Source: Histomonas meleagridis (taxonomy: Eukaryota; Parabasalia; Tritrichomonadida; Dientamoebidae). Taken from it: 64,000 bases of DNA. The stretch's first letter is position 1. Each line of letters begins with the position of its first letter. The stretch covers positions 992,001 through 1,056,000 of the forward strand of contig WSYJ01000178.1 in assembly GCA_020186115.1 (NCBI GenBank), given 5' to 3'. This document shows positions 8,992 through 19,200 of this stretch, in pieces. Under the pieces are notes generated by a model. It did no database searches. It was given only the letters and a program-made list of their open reading frames with translations, and was not told the DNA's origin. The position numbers and the translations under genes were made by a program.

Positions 8992-10365
8992 TTACATGGG
9001 ATACATATCGTATTCTTCTGGTGGAGGAGCTAATAAAGAAAATAAATGTGTTATTAGCTCTTCATCAACTTCACTTTCGGCCACTATATTGGGTCCATCA
9101 TTTTTTTCAAATTCTTCGATGAAAAGATTTCCTAAGTTTATTGAGTTCATTTTTCCCCAAAGATCAATTAAAGCTTTAATAATTTCAGTTTTTACATCCA
9201 TTTGATCACTTTCAAGAAGATCGAGTATGATTTTGATAGATTTACACAAAAGTGGCACTAATTGTACACCTGAATTAATAATTATTACAAAGATTTCACT
9301 GGCTAAAATTTTGGTTGAAAATGACATATTTTTATTCTCAAGAATAGCATCGAAAATATGAGCATCGTTAAATATGTATATGAAATCAAGGCTTTGCCTG
9401 CAAAAATCACGTATGAATGAAAGTATTTCACTTTGCAATTGAGGTGATTCTTCGTTACTGAGTATTTTAGTAAGTAAAGAAGGTTGACCAAAGTTGATCC
9501 ACAGTTGTTTTGCGGCTTTAGTGTCAATTCGAAGAAGAACAATATGAAAAATGGATATTGAAATAATCCTAGTGGTTTCATCATTTATGGAAAATTGGGC
9601 TTGAAGCCAAAGAATAAGCTTGACAAGGTATTTTTGATTGTTTGCATCAATTATGAAATTGGTTGGAGAAGGATATAAATTGAAAACATAATAAAAAAGA
9701 AGGAGAAAATAATTGCTTTGAGCTCTTAGGTCAGCGTTATCAAGAATTATTGCGATTAAAGGGATGAAAAAATTATCAGCAAAATCAAATTTATTGCGAA
9801 TAGCAAATAGAAGAATGGAAGCAAATTGAATTGGTGCCACAGAAAAATTATTGATAATGAAATCAAGGTATGGATAATCAAAAACATTTTTATAATCAAA
9901 AATAATATAGTAAAATATAGTCACGAATTGTTGTTGAGCGTTGAGAGGAAACGAAGGAAATATTGGAAGGATTAATTGTATAAAATTTAAATCTTTGAGA
10001 ATATTTGTGATATTTGTCGAATATTTTGCTAAAACATCAATAAAATGGAATGCCAATGAAACGATTTCAGGAATTTCGTTGCTCATAATAATTTGTATGA
10101 GATTTGGAATAACAGAATTTTGAATAATTAAATTTCTTATCATAAAATTCCCATACAACTTGATATCAGGAATATCACTTAACGATTCCCCTATTTTATC
10201 ATGATCATTAGAATTGAACCCGTCAATGAAATTCATAATCTTATTTTTTAAAAATTCATAAAAGCCATCAATATCCATTTGTGGGGCTAAAGGCTCTATC
10301 TGTGTATTGTCGTCTAAAACTTTGCTTAGTTCAAAATCGATGAGCTTTCCCTTGTATGTTGACAT
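8992..10365 (-). CDS. Armadillo/HEAT-like helical repeat protein, 457 aa
   Basis: The protein is almost entirely amphipathic helices with arm/HEAT-like spacing, for example NLIQIIMSNEIPEIVSLAFH and SEILSFIRDFCRQS. The N-terminus (MSTYKGKLIDFELSK) is polar and the C-terminus ends in acidic-Pro/Tyr (PPPEEYDMYPM). There is no signal peptide, membrane span or catalytic motif. Trichomonad genomes hold many such divergent armadillo-fold proteins; importin-alpha-like or scaffold roles are possible but unsupported. A TCACAG initiator 17 nt upstream of the ATG supports the start. Its 3' end faces the UBL gene, separated by about 240 bp. Confidence 0.7.
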   Translation of the reverse strand: MSTYKGKLIDFELSKVLDDNTQIEPLAPQMDIDGFYEFLKNKIMNFIDGFNSNDHDKIGESLSDIPDIKLYGNFMIRNLIIQNSVIPNLIQIIMSNEIPEIVSLAFHFIDVLAKYSTNITNILKDLNFIQLILPIFPSFPLNAQQQFVTIFYYIIFDYKNVFDYPYLDFIINNFSVAPIQFASILLFAIRNKFDFADNFFIPLIAIILDNADLRAQSNYFLLLFYYVFNLYPSPTNFIIDANNQKYLVKLILWLQAQFSINDETTRIISISIFHIVLLRIDTKAAKQLWINFGQPSLLTKILSNEESPQLQSEILSFIRDFCRQSLDFIYIFNDAHIFDAILENKNMSFSTKILASEIFVIIINSGVQLVPLLCKSIKIILDLLESDQMDVKTEIIKALIDLWGKMNSINLGNLFIEEFEKNDGPNIVAESEVDEELITHLFSLLAPPPEEYDMYPM

Positions 10366-10677
10366 CTTTTTAACGTTCCTGTGACTTTAGGTTCAAAAAA
10401 AAGAAAGTTTGTATATTTAAAGTGTTATTTCATTATTTTTTTTTATAATTTTATAATCTTTCCCCTCACCCCCTTAATAAAGTTGATACTATTTTAACTT
10501 CATACAAATAATTCGTTGGCCAAATGTTTTTATTTCTCTCATCTAGAAATAAAGTAACAGACCAGTATGGACAAAAAAGCATTAAAATCATTTATTTATT
10601 AACATTGTTTATTATGAAGGTTTCATTTGTTAGTAACAAGAAGATTGACACTTTTTTTCAACATACTATTTAATAAG

Positions 10678-13602
10678 ATGTTTTTGTTTCTACTAAGCTT
10701 TATTAATTGTTCATTTTATGAAGTATGTTTCAAAACATCAGAAGGTGTATGTCCAGAAGATATTGAAACAATAAGTGATTGGACTAAATTTAAGGAACAA
10801 GAAGGTTTCAGTAATTATCGAATTTACATTATAAGTTCGCCTAATTTACCAGCAAATGTTAATACAGATAACGTGGATAAATGTATCAATTTAGAATTTG
10901 TCGGTAAAAGTTCAAATTCCTTATTAAAGATCAAAATGAAAGAAACAATTCATTATACATTTGACTCATTAAATTTCACTGTGATGGGAGAACAAGGTGA
11001 AACAGATAACATGAACGCTAAGTCATTGACTCTGATTAATTCAAAGCCAACAAAGAAAATTTCTCTTAATGCGAATAGCCTTTGCACAGATGGTTCTTAT
11101 TTGGATTCTTTCAGTTCCATCTCAACTTCTAATCTTTCATTAACTTCAGAATTAAAATCAACCCAAGAAATTCAAATGACCTCATTTTACAAGAACTATA
11201 TTTCAATCAATGTTGACAAAGATTCTTTTAATCTTAATTTTACAAAAACACAACTTAAAATACAAAATCAAGATTCAACATTATCATTTTCTTTTGTCAA
11301 CCAATGTCCTTTCCAATTATATTTCAATAACGTTGATGGAGATACAAAATTATCCATTACTGACATTAATTTACTTCAAAGTCAAGAAAGTGATATTCAG
11401 ATTTATTCACAATCTCTTGATGTTACATCAACAACTTTAGATACGCTCACTCCAATAAAGCTTTACATGGACCATCTTGTCGCAAGTTTTGAAAATAGTT
11501 GTCCAAATTATCTTTTCTCATTCAATGATCTCCCTTCCGAATCCACATCATCATCAAAGATATCTATAAGTTCTTACAGTCCAACAATTGGCGAAATCAT
11601 TGTTGGAGAAAACCAAAATGTTTTACTTCCCTCGTCACTTTTTGTCACAAATTTGACTGGAGGAAGTTCAACGATACATGTAAAGAATTTAAATGCAAAA
11701 GTGCTCCGAAGCTCATGTGATGAACCAACAAAATCATTCGTAATTGTTGATGAAGGTACTACAACAATTGACGAAATAATACAACTTTCAGGCGATCTTA
11801 CTCTTACAAAGTTTAATGTTGGCAATGGTTTTGAAGGAATAATTATTCCAATTGAAGATAGTTACTCACTTATTGCAGCTTACACAATTAATGCACAAGA
11901 GTACGTTGGTACGAAGACTTTACTTTATGGTTTTAAATTCTATAACGATTTTAATGATTTTGATTTTAATCAAGTAACAACATTTTCAGAATCAGACAAG
12001 AAACTCATTTACTCCCAAACCGAGGTCCTTAAGGAAGGAACCTTTGATCTTTATGAAGATCATACAATTTCAAGTTATGACATATCATTATCATTTGATG
12101 GGCAAAATCATGTTTACTTTGAACACAGTGCAGATCTTTCATATGTTTCTTTAATAGTATCATATCCTAACTATGACGGAGAGTTTGGAATTAACAATTG
12201 GCAATCGCAAATAAGAGATGTTACCAAAGATGTCACGTTCATAATCGAAGAACCCATTAATTCCACCACAGCAATCGACATTGAGAACCAAAACAAGATT
12301 GTTTCAATGAAGTTTATTGGCGTTCCTACCACCGAAACGTTACAAATTCACGTCCAAAACATTGGAAACTTTCCGCGATATTTCGAATCATCCGATTTAT
12401 CCATAAATGTTATTGATGCTTCGCCGTCTATTCGTGGCGTTACACATACTATAACATTAATCAGCACAACAATTTCGAAATCTCTTTCTGCAACAAGTTT
12501 CAGCAAAATTGAAGCAACATTTGATTCACTTTCATCTTTTAACTTTGAAAATGCAACAAACTCTGTAATAACTTTGTACCCACAAGAGAATGCAAATATA
12601 ATTCGTTTCGAAAATGGTCAATGGGAATTTGGAAACACAAAAAAACTTTCGAATTCTCTTCAAAACAAAATAACTATTGATGGTACACATTATTCTTCAC
12701 TTCAAATCGATATTGCACAATCAACTACATCTTATTCTGCATTAAATGTAGTTAATGTTAATGAAATAAGTGTTTCTGGAAATTGGTCTATTGTTCATGT
12801 TCCGGCTTTAATCATTCAGAACATCAAAGATGAATCAATTTTGATTAACGATCATTTTTCAACCGTCGTTCCGATAACTTTTTCAGACGAAATTTCAGAC
12901 AAAACGGTTTACTTCGATTCAAATTTGAATGAGCTTCAAATCATCGACACTTTTCCATACGATGAATTATCATTGAATATGTTAACGGTCAGCAATCGTG
13001 TAAACCTCAGAATTCCAAAGATTGATGTGAAAGGAGATATAAAAATTTATGGAGAATTAGTGATTGACTCAGTAAATGTTTCGAATGAGGCATCACTTGT
13101 AGTCAACGATGCAACCGTTAGTTCTTTAATGATGAAAGGAAAAAGTTATTTAGATTCACCAGGAACATTAATTAAATCTGTTACAATGGAAATGAACTAT
13201 GACTTAACTCCATGCATTAGTAACTTCCATGATGATGAAATTACAACTCTTTCACTATCATCAAATTCATCAAAATCACAATGGGCTGAAATAATTTGTG
13301 GCGGCTCAGATTTCCAATGTAATGCATTTGTAGAACGAGCATTTGTCCAACGAGACATTTATAGTTGGAAATGCATCCAAAGAGGAACAGGCCAATGTCT
13401 TTCGGTGGACGTTAAGATAAAAAGTGACGAAACTTCAGGAAACAATAGCAAAATCGGATTGGCGATTAAAATAACAGTTGGAGGACTGCTTATCATTGGC
13501 GTTGTTGTTGTTATATATGTGTTTGTTGTGAGGAAGAGAATGAACAAATATAGTAAGATTAAAAGCGAAGATAAGGAAGAGTTGGGATACGAAACACTTT
13601 GA
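10678..13602 (+). CDS. Large type I membrane protein, beta-rich ectodomain, 974 aa
   Basis: I do not recognise the family. The chosen ATG gives a clean signal peptide (MFLFLLSFINCSFYEVC); the frame upstream begins only with TTG. The ectodomain of about 900 residues is rich in Ser, Thr, Ile, Asp and Asn with short beta-strand-like stretches, many N-glycosylation sequons and few Cys, resembling beta-solenoid surface proteins. A Cys cluster follows (ICGGSDFQC...WKCIQRGTGQC, about 885-925). One transmembrane helix (VGGLLIIGVVVVIYVFVV, about 937-954) precedes a short basic/acidic tail ending in GYETL, a YxxL/phi sorting motif at the very C-terminus. A surface or endosomal receptor-like protein is inferred. 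Confidence 0.8.
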   Translation: MFLFLLSFINCSFYEVCFKTSEGVCPEDIETISDWTKFKEQEGFSNYRIYIISSPNLPANVNTDNVDKCINLEFVGKSSNSLLKIKMKETIHYTFDSLNFTVMGEQGETDNMNAKSLTLINSKPTKKISLNANSLCTDGSYLDSFSSISTSNLSLTSELKSTQEIQMTSFYKNYISINVDKDSFNLNFTKTQLKIQNQDSTLSFSFVNQCPFQLYFNNVDGDTKLSITDINLLQSQESDIQIYSQSLDVTSTTLDTLTPIKLYMDHLVASFENSCPNYLFSFNDLPSESTSSSKISISSYSPTIGEIIVGENQNVLLPSSLFVTNLTGGSSTIHVKNLNAKVLRSSCDEPTKSFVIVDEGTTTIDEIIQLSGDLTLTKFNVGNGFEGIIIPIEDSYSLIAAYTINAQEYVGTKTLLYGFKFYNDFNDFDFNQVTTFSESDKKLIYSQTEVLKEGTFDLYEDHTISSYDISLSFDGQNHVYFEHSADLSYVSLIVSYPNYDGEFGINNWQSQIRDVTKDVTFIIEEPINSTTAIDIENQNKIVSMKFIGVPTTETLQIHVQNIGNFPRYFESSDLSINVIDASPSIRGVTHTITLISTTISKSLSATSFSKIEATFDSLSSFNFENATNSVITLYPQENANIIRFENGQWEFGNTKKLSNSLQNKITIDGTHYSSLQIDIAQSTTSYSALNVVNVNEISVSGNWSIVHVPALIIQNIKDESILINDHFSTVVPITFSDEISDKTVYFDSNLNELQIIDTFPYDELSLNMLTVSNRVNLRIPKIDVKGDIKIYGELVIDSVNVSNEASLVVNDATVSSLMMKGKSYLDSPGTLIKSVTMEMNYDLTPCISNFHDDEITTLSLSSNSSKSQWAEIICGGSDFQCNAFVERAFVQRDIYSWKCIQRGTGQCLSVDVKIKSDETSGNNSKIGLAIKITVGGLLIIGVVVVIYVFVVRKRMNKYSKIKSEDKEELGYETL

Positions 13603-14099
13603 AATAAATTAGTTTTACGAATTGTTTTTTGTTACTATGTAAAAGGTGATGAAGATGCTTTGATTTTCAAAAATTTTAATAAACTTTAATTCTAGATAAT
13701 TTTGTTTTTCATCAAAAAATGTTGTAAAAGGAAAATATATAATTTTAACTTCATTTTGTAATTATGGAAAGTGGGTATAATTTGTTAGATTAGTTATGTT
13801 CAGAAATTTCATTCTTTTCCAAATAATTATATATATTCACTCTAAATCATACAATATGTTGAAAATATATTCTGATTATGTTCGATTTTAATGTTAAAAA
13901 AAGATTGACATCATAAAGCCATTCTGAAGCAGCTCACTATTATTTTTCATTACAACTAGTAATAATGTTGCCAAAGCATGATTTAAAAACCGACAACCCC
14001 AATATGAAAGGAGGGATGAATATTAATGATATAAATTTTTTATTGTTTTATTTAAAGTTTTAATATTTAGTCATATTTTTTGGTGTTTATGATTGACCA
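13603..14099. other. Intergenic, no gene seen
   Basis: A/T-rich spacer between the membrane protein gene and an ankyrin relic. No ORF of interest. Confidence 0.5.
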
Positions 14100-14552
14100 T
14101 CTTTAAATGGTCATATAGAAATAGTTAAATTACTTATTGAACAGAATGGAATTGATATTAAAGCTAGATGTATTTAATATTTAAATTATTTAATACCTGC
14201 ATATGATAATCCAGAAGTAATCGAATTACTTCTTGAGCAAGAAGATATTGATATTAATGCCACAGATAATATTAATATGTTTTACATGATATTTCAAAAT
14301 AATATTTGGAAATTATTTAAATTATTTAGAACAGCTCTTATCTTAGCATCTTCAAAAGGTCATACAGAAATAGTCGAATTACTTCTTGAACAAGATGGAA
14401 TTGATATTGATGCTGAAGATAATATTTATTTTAACAATATAATGTTCCAAAATAATATTTGGGAAACATTTAAATTATTTCAAACATCACTTATGTTAGC
14501 AAATAAAAAAGGTAATGATGAAATAGTTAAGTTAATTAGTGACATGACTTAA
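14100..14552 (+). pseudogene. Ankyrin-repeat gene fragment
   Basis: Remnant of an ankyrin-repeat gene. Reading in one frame gives NGHIEIVKLLIEQNGIDIKA, then a stop near 14178, then a partial repeat (NPEVIELLLEQEDIDINA), then a full one (TALILASSKGHTEIVELLLE) and a last one (TSLMLANKKGNDEIVKLI) ending at TAA 14552. There is no N-terminal region or start. Between repeats lies an extra block of about 20 residues around FQNNIW-x2-FKLF, giving a 51-residue (153-bp) compound unit. The same block occurs in the ankyrin pseudogene at 59.5-61 kb. Confidence 0.75.
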
Positions 14553-14698
14553 TTATAATAAAATCCCAAATCGTTAAAGGAAATAAAAACTCAAATCGAG
14601 AAAAACTGATAATAAAACATAATTAACTCAATATGGGATTTTTTAGCCAAAAAAAAAGAAGTTCATTTTAAAATATTTTTAAAAAGAATATTCCTCAA

Positions 14699-15256
14699 TT
14701 ACTGTGTTTCTTCTTGTTGAGGCGATGGTGTTTTTTCTTCTGAAACTTGATTTACATCTGGAATATATTCGCCTAAATTTCCAGTTCCAGTGTTATCTAC
14801 AGGATGATTATCTGCAGTATGATCTTTGAGGCACCTAACTGTCCACTTCCTTATTTCAGAGAAGTTATCTTTGATCGCTGGATAGTATTGTGACATTGCG
14901 CTTGAAAACTCATTTGTTGTTGAAACTGTCACATACCCACTGTTTTGGAACATTGCATTAATTGAAGACTTACACTTTGATATAAGAATTCTTAATTGTC
15001 TTGTATTGATAACAACTGAGTCATTAATCCAACCAATTCCACAAACAAGGGATCTTTTCCAATCATCTTCATCGCCTCTTAATATAAATGATTTTATTGT
15101 CAGCAAAATATCGTTGTTAATAGCTTTGGAATGATGTCTTCTATGTTTACAAGCGGAAGAGGCCAATGTGTTTTGAATCTTCAAGTAAGCAGCCTTGTCA
15201 ACGTCATTGATTAAATCCCAAAACATGGGGATATTCTGTGAATTATCAGATTCCAT
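14699..15256 (-). CDS. Initiator-binding-domain (IBD) protein, 185 aa
   Basis: This resembles the DNA-binding domain of IBP39, the protein that recognises the trichomonad initiator element. Recognisable blocks are an N-terminal helical part (FWDLINDVDKAAYLKIQN), a basic loop (KHRRHHSKAINNDILLTIKSF), WKRSLVCGIGW, and the conserved INTRQLRILISKCKSSIN followed by a GYVT turn, a winged-helix arrangement over about 10-130. IBP39 has a longer C-terminal domain that contacts RNA polymerase II; here only a polar Glu/Gln/Pro tail follows. It is therefore probably one of the many IBD paralogues rather than IBP39 itself, acting as a promoter-specific factor. ATG 15256 was chosen because the two upstream codons start with TTG. 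Confidence 0.8.
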   Translation of the reverse strand: MESDNSQNIPMFWDLINDVDKAAYLKIQNTLASSACKHRRHHSKAINNDILLTIKSFILRGDEDDWKRSLVCGIGWINDSVVINTRQLRILISKCKSSINAMFQNSGYVTVSTTNEFSSAMSQYYPAIKDNFSEIRKWTVRCLKDHTADNHPVDNTGTGNLGEYIPDVNQVSEEKTPSPQQEETQ

Positions 15257-16094
15257 CGCCAAAATTCACCGTTTTATTCAAACGGTCATCAAAAGTGACG
15301 ACAGCCGAATGCACTTTTGAATTACAGTTCAACCGTTTACTTCTTTATGACGACAGAAAGCAGTCATTGATATTTTGACCTTATAACTAACTAATAAAAT
15401 ATAACATTACATTTGATTTTTTTCCTGAGAATTCTCGCATTTTTGGAAATCATCAAGACAATTTCGAGATATTTCTATTTTAACATTTTGAATTCATTTA
15501 TCAGTTGTATTGAATAGATTTTACGGTTATAATTTTGCTCGCTATCGCCAAAATTTTTTTGTTGAATTTTACACATTAGGTAGTTATTATTTATCAGAAC
15601 GAGATATTGTTCTGTCATTTCTGATTTTTAGTTAAGACTTATCGCGAAGAAAAAATTTTAGTGCCTTTAAGTCCTTCAAATATCTAACAGACTTAGTTAA
15701 AAAACCCTGAAAATTGCTAATGTGAAAAAACAAAAATTTTTGAAAATTGCCAGGATCGATTTTAATAAAACCTACAAAATGTTAAAAAGTTGCTATCAGT
15801 TGTTAGTCAAAAACAAATGATGGAGTCAATTTTTGCTTCCAGAATGTTCAGTATAATATGCATTTAAAAAAATTTCATTGGATATCAACACAAAAACTGC
15901 TTACAAGCTCAAAATTTTTGTCTATGTACATTTTTGTTCATTGTAAATATTTAAAATTTAACATTTTTTCAGCATTAAACATTACATTATATCCATTGTT
16001 AGCTTCATTTGAAAAAAATTTAAACAAAGCTAAAACAATTTGAGATTCATTATCATTCCATATTTCATAAGATATTAAAATCGATTTAAAACCA
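15257..16094. other. Intergenic, M3-like elements but no gene seen
   Basis: Holds M3-type matches AACCGTTT (15331-15338) and TACGGTTA (15532-15539). The first could serve the IBD gene. A 61-codon plus-strand frame (15858-16043) has nothing recognisable. Confidence 0.45.
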
Positions 16095-16260
16095 AAATTA
16101 AAGCAATAAACTGTTTACAATCCATTATTTCATAATATCAAATATCAAAAAAAGAAATTAAAGCAATAAACTGTTTACAATCCATTTCATAATATCAAAT
16201 ATCAAAAAAAGAAATTAAAGCAATAAGCTGTTTACAATCCATTATTTCATAATATCAAAT
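16095..16260. repeat. Minisatellite, three tandem units of about 57-60 bp
   Basis: Units at 16095-16154 (60 bp), 16155-16211 (57 bp, lacking TTA) and 16212-16260 (partial) share AATTAAAGCAATAAACTG and TTTACAATCCATT. The array abuts the 3' end of the Rav1-like gene, and decayed matches (CTGTTTAT, AGCAATCC) continue to its stop region. Confidence 0.9.
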
Positions 16261-16289
16261 TAAAAACCAAAATCAAAATAAAAAACTGT

Positions 16290-19200
16290 TTATATTCTAT
16301 TAGCAATCCATCTTATAATTTTATTAGCATCTCCGCATGCCAATATTCTATCATTTAATATCTGAATATTATTAATTTTAAACTTCGCCTCCAGCGTTGA
16401 AGTTTCGTTCGGTTTTAATGTGTTAAACATCACAACATTTCCATTATCAGTACTTATGACGAATATATTATCGATTGAAGAAATCGAAGTTATTCCACAT
16501 CCCAAATTATATATACAAATTTTCTCAAAATTTTTCCGTATGTCACAAATTCCGGCGACTCCGCCATTCGCGCAAAACACTAACATTCCATTCTTATGAT
16601 CTACTTTCAAATGTGTCACTACTCCCCAATCTTTCTCTAATTCGATTGGCATGATGAAATTATTCAACACGTCGACAACAAATAACCCGACAACTGTTGA
16701 TATCGCTAATAAAGTGTCACTATTTAGCCAAGCAATCGCAATAATTTGATGTTTCATGTCAATGGATATCGCAGGATCAGAGCACCATTTGCTCGAATCG
16801 AAGCTATATATGTCGATATAGTTCGAACAAATTGCAATTCGCATTCCATTGGTCGAAAATGCTGAACATGAAATTTTCCCATGTGTTAAAGATTGGAATG
16901 TGTACAAGTTAACGCCCAATTGTTGGTCATACAACACACAGAATTGTGTAGAGACAGCTAAAAATAAGTGAAAGTCTGGATGTGGTATTAATTCGAAAAA
17001 TTCAATTTGTTGTATCGTCTTATCAAACTCAGTCACTTCGATATTTTGTGGCCCTTTGATTGTGATCTTTAAAACTTTCTTATTAGCGCTTACAATCATG
17101 TTCTTAGGATTTGATGGCAACGCGAAGAACGTTTTCAACTCATCGAATTGTATCGGCAAAACTTCAGACGAACCCACTGAAATTAAACCGTTTCTTGAAA
17201 TTGGCGGTATTCCGAGTTTTTGAATTGAGCTTTCCTGAATACTTTGAAACAGGTTACGGTTATTAACGTGCTCGTTTTGTATTAAATTTATTAAAAGATT
17301 TTCATTTTGAGTTAAGTTCTCATGAGGCAAAATTGAAGGACAATTTAATGCTATTTGATAATATTTTAATGATCTTAACATCGAAGCGAATCTAATATTA
17401 ATTAAATATTCTTGCCAATTTTTATCACCATTTTGAGTGAAATATGAAGATTCATTTAAAAACTTATGAAATATTAATAACATAATTAACAAACGATTTC
17501 TTTCTAATGTCGAAACGTAGAAAATTGGGTCTTGTGAGAAGCTAATTAATAAATGTGGAACTGAATCAGGGAAACGAGGCGACGTAAAATCGACGTCGAA
17601 TAATGAACAAGATTTATAATCGAGTGTATTATAATCGATTATTTCATTCGTTTTACTTATTAATTGTAATAACAATGAATGTAAATATGACCAAAGAGAA
17701 ACTACAAATGATCCGAATAAAATGGAATGAACAAATCCATCATTAGGTAATGATTTAATTGTTTGTGAATCAAGTGATATTTTCTTATGTGAATCAATCA
17801 TAACAAATAAAGATACACATAAATCAATTAGTTGTTTGGGCGTTAATGGTAATGGTATTGATCGTAAGAATTGGATCGAACAATAATCAATGAATAATGA
17901 TAATTGTTCTTTGATAAAAATTTGGAATTTGTTCGGAAGCTTTTGATAATTATTAATATATGTATGAAAATGTAATATACAAAAACTAATGTCTTCTTCT
18001 TCATCATTAAGTTTATCATTATATAATAATTGGAATTTTTCACATTGATAAAATAGAAATTCATTAAAAATAGTAACTTTTTCTTCTTCTTTTTCATTAA
18101 TAATAACTTTTTCTTCTTCATTTTTATCACTTTTTTCACTTTTATCACTTTCACTTTCGGAATCTGAACTCCAATCACTTTCATCATAATCATCATCAAT
18201 GTCCCAATTATTAGCACCGCCAAAGTCAAATACAGAAGTTGTCTTTACTTGTTGTATTGGTTCCATTATTTCTTTTTCAGATATTTCTTCTTCTTCTTCG
18301 ACTTTATTTTCGACTTCGAATGTTGATCTAACAAATGTATATGGACATTCATTGAAATGTATTAAATAATTCGCTAAAGGTATTAATCCATCGTTTAATA
18401 AATTTGATATTAATTCGGATAAAATGTCATTTTTCTTAGTAATATAATTATAAATTTCATATAATACAATTCGACGATCTCCGAATTTCGAAATATTTTT
18501 ATTTTTATTCTTTTCTAAAATTACATTTTTTAATAATATTTCATTATCATTATTCTTAATTAAGTTCGAAATTATTATTGGTATTATATCATCATTCCAT
18601 TTTGCATCTTTTAAAAATGTTATAATATTTTTCGAGTTATAATTTGACTTTTCTACTAATCTTAAAATCAAAAACGCAGTTAATAAATCATGCATTTTAC
18701 CAGTGATGACACTTATACATGAATTAATATCATTCACTAATAAGAATAAAGCTGCAGCCATTTCATAGTTTTGATGAGATAATGATGAATATGCATTCTT
18801 TAATGCACTCTTACGCCATTTCTCTTGTTTAAAATCATGACTAAAGAAATTCGAACGTGGTCCATCACCTAAAACGTTATATAACTTTGATATTTTTGAT
18901 TGATTACCCATTGCTATATAATATAAAGCAACTAAATCAACTTTTTGGAATGTTTTCCAAGTGTTTTCTAATGCAGACTTAACAATTAATTCTAATAAGT
19001 TATGTTGATGAATACAAATAGGGATATAAAACTTAGATAAATTAATCGTATTAATAATTGGTATTAAATATTTAATAATTTGTGATTGACGTGAACTAAA
19101 TGAACACCAAATAACTGATGAAGAATTTGGACTTTGATTAATAATTGATAATAAATATCGCATTCCAAATAAGTCAATATCTTCTTTAATTGATAATAAC

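Noticed and set aside
14433..14483. Inter-repeat block in ankyrin relics as a spliceosomal intron
   Set aside because: It is in frame, lacks trichomonad splice consensus, and a similar block lacks GT/AG ends at the second locus.
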